NCBI RefSeq assembly: GCF_003171515.1
Contig: NC_089394.1
Location: forward strand, 2,046,001-2,110,000
DNA length: 64,000 nucleotides
Reading direction: 5' to 3'
Source: Pyrenophora tritici-repentis
Lineage: Eukaryota; Ascomycota; Dothideomycetes; Pleosporales; Pleosporaceae
The position numbers and the translations under genes are program-made. The number at the start of each line of letters is the position of its first letter. Position 1 is the stretch's first letter. The notes beneath the pieces are model-generated. The model ran no database searches. It was not told where the DNA came from and worked only from the letters and a program-made list of their open reading frames with translations. Positions 60,728 to 64,000 of the stretch are shown here, piece by piece.

Positions 60728-61744
60728 TGCGCGCCCGTTTCTCTCACGCCAAACTGACATGCCATGTGTGTCAGAATGGCGCATGAGGAGATTCGGGCAT
60801 CGCGTTTGAGCGACTACTTTCGGATTGAAGATTAAACAACCCAAACCGCAACATCTTCGTATCCGACTGTAAGCGCCAAAGCGGAGGAAGTCGACGAGCA
60901 GAATTATACCCAGTGGTGCATGTGGTAGTAATGGCACGACATGGAGTTTGAGCGTTTGGGCAACCGATGCCCTTGTTTGCTTTGTATGTCGGATAGAGAT
61001 GGATGCAAAGGGCGTGGTCAAGGACTTGAGTATGGTGCACACGTCGATGTGGTGCTTTCTTGATCACGACCTGCGCATAGATACCCCCAGCTTTTGAATG
61101 GACCTACTTTAATACTCATGCATATCGTATTCTCTACTGGTGACGTTGGCGCATTATCAGACATTGTCTCTGACAACAAACGTGGTTTGGTCAAGTAACT
61201 TCTGCCACACCATGTTCTACCCCACTGCCTTGTCTCCTTGCATGTAGTTGCAAACCGGATATTCTGCCCCATGCACTCACTCATTGATTATTCATGCGCA
61301 TGCATGCCGCTTACTCGATTCTGTCTACATGTCCAGAAAAACATGGGTACACTACGCGAGCGCTGTATCGGGGCTAGAACATTCTGCTTCCATCATGTAT
61401 GTATTGCCAATGTGCACACGTCGACGCGCATAGCCTTGCATGACAAAGTCCGAATCTTGGCCACCAATTATCATGTACCCCATATCAGGACATCACTATT
61501 GAACTATCTTCATTCTAGGCTATCTCAAAGTTCAATTTTATGCATGTCCACGCTGGCTTCCTTTCTCAGTCATATCTTCTTCAGCCAATACCAGGCTATA
61601 CCCTGCGATACAGGCTACCTAGTGGCAACGTTGCCAACGGCCCGTAGGTCGGTTGAGCCTCTGCGCTAATGTAGTCCGTTCCTCGCCATCAGACTATATT
61701 CCTACCTCCATGCCTTGTCCTCCTGCGAAGTACAGAGTACCTGT
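60728..61744. other. Gene-free stretch
   Basis: About 1 kb of convergent 3' flank between the microprotein and the thioesterase gene. Short overlapping frames only. Confidence 0.55.
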
Positions 61745-62770
61745 TCAAACAGCGATACTACTCGTGTTGAATTCGCCCTTGGCCTTTACACATAGATCTC
61801 CAGACACACTCTCTAGTGTCGCAACCACCTCCTCTTTGCTACCAACACTGCTAGCCTTTTTAGTAAGGTCTTTTTGTGGGGACAACCAACCCAACCAAGA
61901 CTTTGTCGGTTGCGCTTCTGGCTCAGGCGGGGGTTCAGACTGGGACAATCTAGGTTTCGAGAAACGGGCGCGGAGGATGTAGAAGTCGAGGCTGTATGTG
62001 GGTTTTGCGTAGGTTAGGCTGAGCGAGCATGGACGGTGGACTGGCTCTATAGGATTTTGTTAGTAAAACAGCAATGATGGCACCAATCTGAGCTTGCTGT
62101 ACATACCGACAGTCCCCTCAGGGCCCGCAACCATCCTCGCCATGATCTCTTCAAAGACTGTTGCTATAGCGCCTCCGTGTGCAACACCGGGCCATCCGCT
62201 CATGCCCCCTCCCATCCACACCACAGCCACCATCTCCCTCGTCTGCGCATTCCAAAACGCCCTTTGCACCCCAAACCCTCGCGTTCCACTCATTACCCCC
62301 ATAATACTATTCTTCCCATCTCCTTCCTGATCAAAATTTACATCCACCTCCATCCAATCCTTGTATGCGGATATCTTTCTGCTACTTGACCCCGGACCAG
62401 AAGTCAATCCGGGCCCTGAGCGAAGTGAAGCATCTGTATTTTGATTGTAGGACTGCGAGCGCAGAGATTTGACAATATCCAGATTGTCAATGTCCTGGCC
62501 GAGAGATTCGAGAATTATCGTGTCTTCTCGCGATCCGGGCCCGGGGAGGCCAAGCGGTGCGGCAAAGTGTCGCGCACCGAGGCCGGTTGCTATTCCCAGA
62601 GCGAAGATACTGGCGTACCAAAGGTAGGACCAGCGCATGCGGGATTGGAGGGGGAGGGGCAGCTCGGTGTGTTGCGCATGGTGGTGAGTAGATCGGAACG
62701 ATTGGCGAGCGGGACGGTGGATGTGGGTTGCGAAGCGTGTGCGATTAACGATTATGCGCGCTCGAGACAT
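61745..62770 (-). CDS. Hot-dog thioesterase family protein (membrane-anchored)
   Basis: Two exons: 62107-62770 and 61745-62046; intron 62047-62106 (GTATGT...ACTAAC...TAG, phase 1); 321 aa. The N-terminal part is basic and Arg/His-rich with a mitochondrial-like character, then one hydrophobic helix (LWYASIFALGIATGLGA, about residues 49-65), a polar linker, and a hot-dog domain with AHGGAIATVFEE, the classic HGG acyl-CoA thioesterase motif. The continuation after the splice is RPCSLSLTYAKPTYSLDFY, which completes the hot-dog sheet. Members cleave acyl-CoA, but substrate is unknown. The C-terminal part has an insert rich in P/E/S/K before SGDLCVKAKGEF. Good family call; organelle targeting inferred only. 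Confidence 0.87.
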
Positions 62771-64000
62771 GGCGGTGTTGTGGCCTGTGGGCGACGCAAT
62801 TGGAAAAACTCGAGGCTTGGTGGCATGGGGATTTGCGGAGAGCTTTGGAGCTGGCAGGGATCACTTCACCGAGGTTGTCTGTTAGCGTCTTGGCGTTGGG
62901 AGGTTCTTTTGAGAGCATCTGGACGACTTCGTGTTGTCGCTACAGACATGGATATCACGAGATAATGATCCCACGCATCTTTCACTCTTATTCCCAATCA
63001 AAGAACACTATTTTTCACATTACCGGAAATCTTTGAAATACCTAGTCTGGCTGTCATGACACTCGAATTTGCTACATATTGGAGGCCAACGCATATCTAG
63101 AGTCATATATCGACATGGAATTCGCTATATATTCTGTGAATCATGTAGGGAACATAATTATTAAGCACCATTCCTCCCATATCTTCGGGCTTCTTCGTAT
63201 CTAAAATATCAAAAAGTGCAATGTACAGTCATCTGCATTGCCAGCACTAGTTGATCGAACATACACTTATTAGCAGCATCATTTTTCAGGCTATCTCTAC
63301 TATCTAGCAAGTCCCGTAACACTACACCGAATTCCATAACCCTGGTTTACATCACAGTCCACGTCAATGTTCCTTAGCATCAGACAGTGCACTTCTTCAC
63401 CGCTCTTTATGTGTAGCTACGACTACTCTAACAAACTAGCAATTTGCTGTTGCGAGTGCAGAAGTATCTGTTGCACGATACGACCTTGCACCAAGAAAAC
63501 GACGGAGGCAATAACCGAATCGTACAATGCCATAGCGGCGACTGTTCGAGCAAGTCTGGCGGTACTGTGGGTCGACTGGTAGGTAGAAAGAGTTTGATGA
63601 GTAGTGATTCAATCATAGTCGAGCATGCTGGTGGTGCAAAAGTGGGGTTGAAATAATAAGCTATGGGTGGGATAGGTAAGCTTTTCCTGCGTTCAAAAGT
63701 ACATGCTACGTATACAGTCCTTGATATAGGCACAAGATCGCATTGGATGCCGGTTAAAAGTTGCTAGAAACGAGCTATATCGACCATCGATTTGTCATGA
63801 TCGATGAGAGCCGGTAGGTAGCTTCGTCAGTGAAGTGTCCCAGCTTTCGATTCCTAGCGAACATGTTTCTTAGACATCGTTGAGTACTGGAGGTATTGAA
63901 TAAGTCTACAAGGCTATTCTTGTGGTACGCTCGGTTCTAGAGCCGCGTCAATCTTAAACGACTTGTTTTCGATATGGTGGTATGCTTACTTCCAAGGTTT
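62771..64000. other. Gene-free stretch at right edge
   Basis: Upstream of the thioesterase gene. Only short frames, none convincing; a minus-strand frame at 63428-63733 lacks features. Confidence 0.55.

Overview
This looks like a piece of nuclear chromosome from a filamentous ascomycete (Pezizomycotina), most likely Dothideomycetes/Pleosporales. The reasons are short GT-AG introns (about 42-75 bp, often with a CTAAC-type branch site), compact genes on both strands, pyrimidine-rich promoters, and a typical fungal gene set (CHS5, FLC/TRP-like, GH45, GH35, LtrA-domain, SIN/MEN kinase). The class is an inference from gene content; no ribosomal marker is present. I found no tRNA, rRNA or CRISPR. 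All splice sites were placed by eye, using protein-family continuity and phase: every multi-exon model given here sums to a whole number of codons.

Layout. 1.9-2.7 kb: a GH45-like secreted protein. 4.5-5.8 kb: MOB1. 6.3-9.8 kb: a GH63-type glucosidase-like protein with two microexons. 10.9-13.9 kb: an F-box/CCHC-knuckle protein divergent from CHS5. 14.2-15.1 kb: a DJ-1/PfpI protein. 16.1-17.9 kb: a DHA1-type MFS transporter. 19.5-21.6 kb: an LtrA-domain membrane protein. 22.2-24.2 kb: an unrecognised disordered protein. 24.3-30.2 kb: a secreted GH35 beta-galactosidase and a sugar permease in tandem. 30.2-37.7 kb: a gene-poor accessory block with a diverged tandem duplication and a complete but frameshifted hAT transposon (34046-37700) that carries a nested 128-bp foldback MITE. 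38.0-40.2 kb: a coiled-coil protein. 40.7-42.4 kb: fumarase. 43.9-45.2 kb: a RING-type protein. 45.8-47.9 kb: Dbf2/Sid2 kinase. 48.4-51.8 kb: SMC5. 52.7-54.9 kb: a small secreted protein and a single-pass membrane protein. 56.0-58.8 kb: an FLC/TRP-like membrane protein. 60.5-60.7 kb: a 64-residue microprotein with a lipidation-type N terminus. 61.7-62.8 kb: a hot-dog thioesterase.

How the genes relate. MOB1 and its NDR-family kinase partner Dbf2/Sid2, which control mitotic exit and septation, lie about 40 kb apart. GH35 plus the adjacent permease could form a galactoside-use pair. CHS5 and the FLC-like protein touch cell-wall and membrane traffic. The rest is mostly housekeeping.

The least ordinary items are: the hAT element with recognisable 8-bp target duplication and imperfect terminal repeats, and a MITE inside it sharing those repeats; a 523-bp first intron of MOB1 that is open in frame throughout; a GH45 protein whose expected catalytic acid aspartate is serine; the F-box/zinc-knuckle fusion; and the lipidated microprotein.
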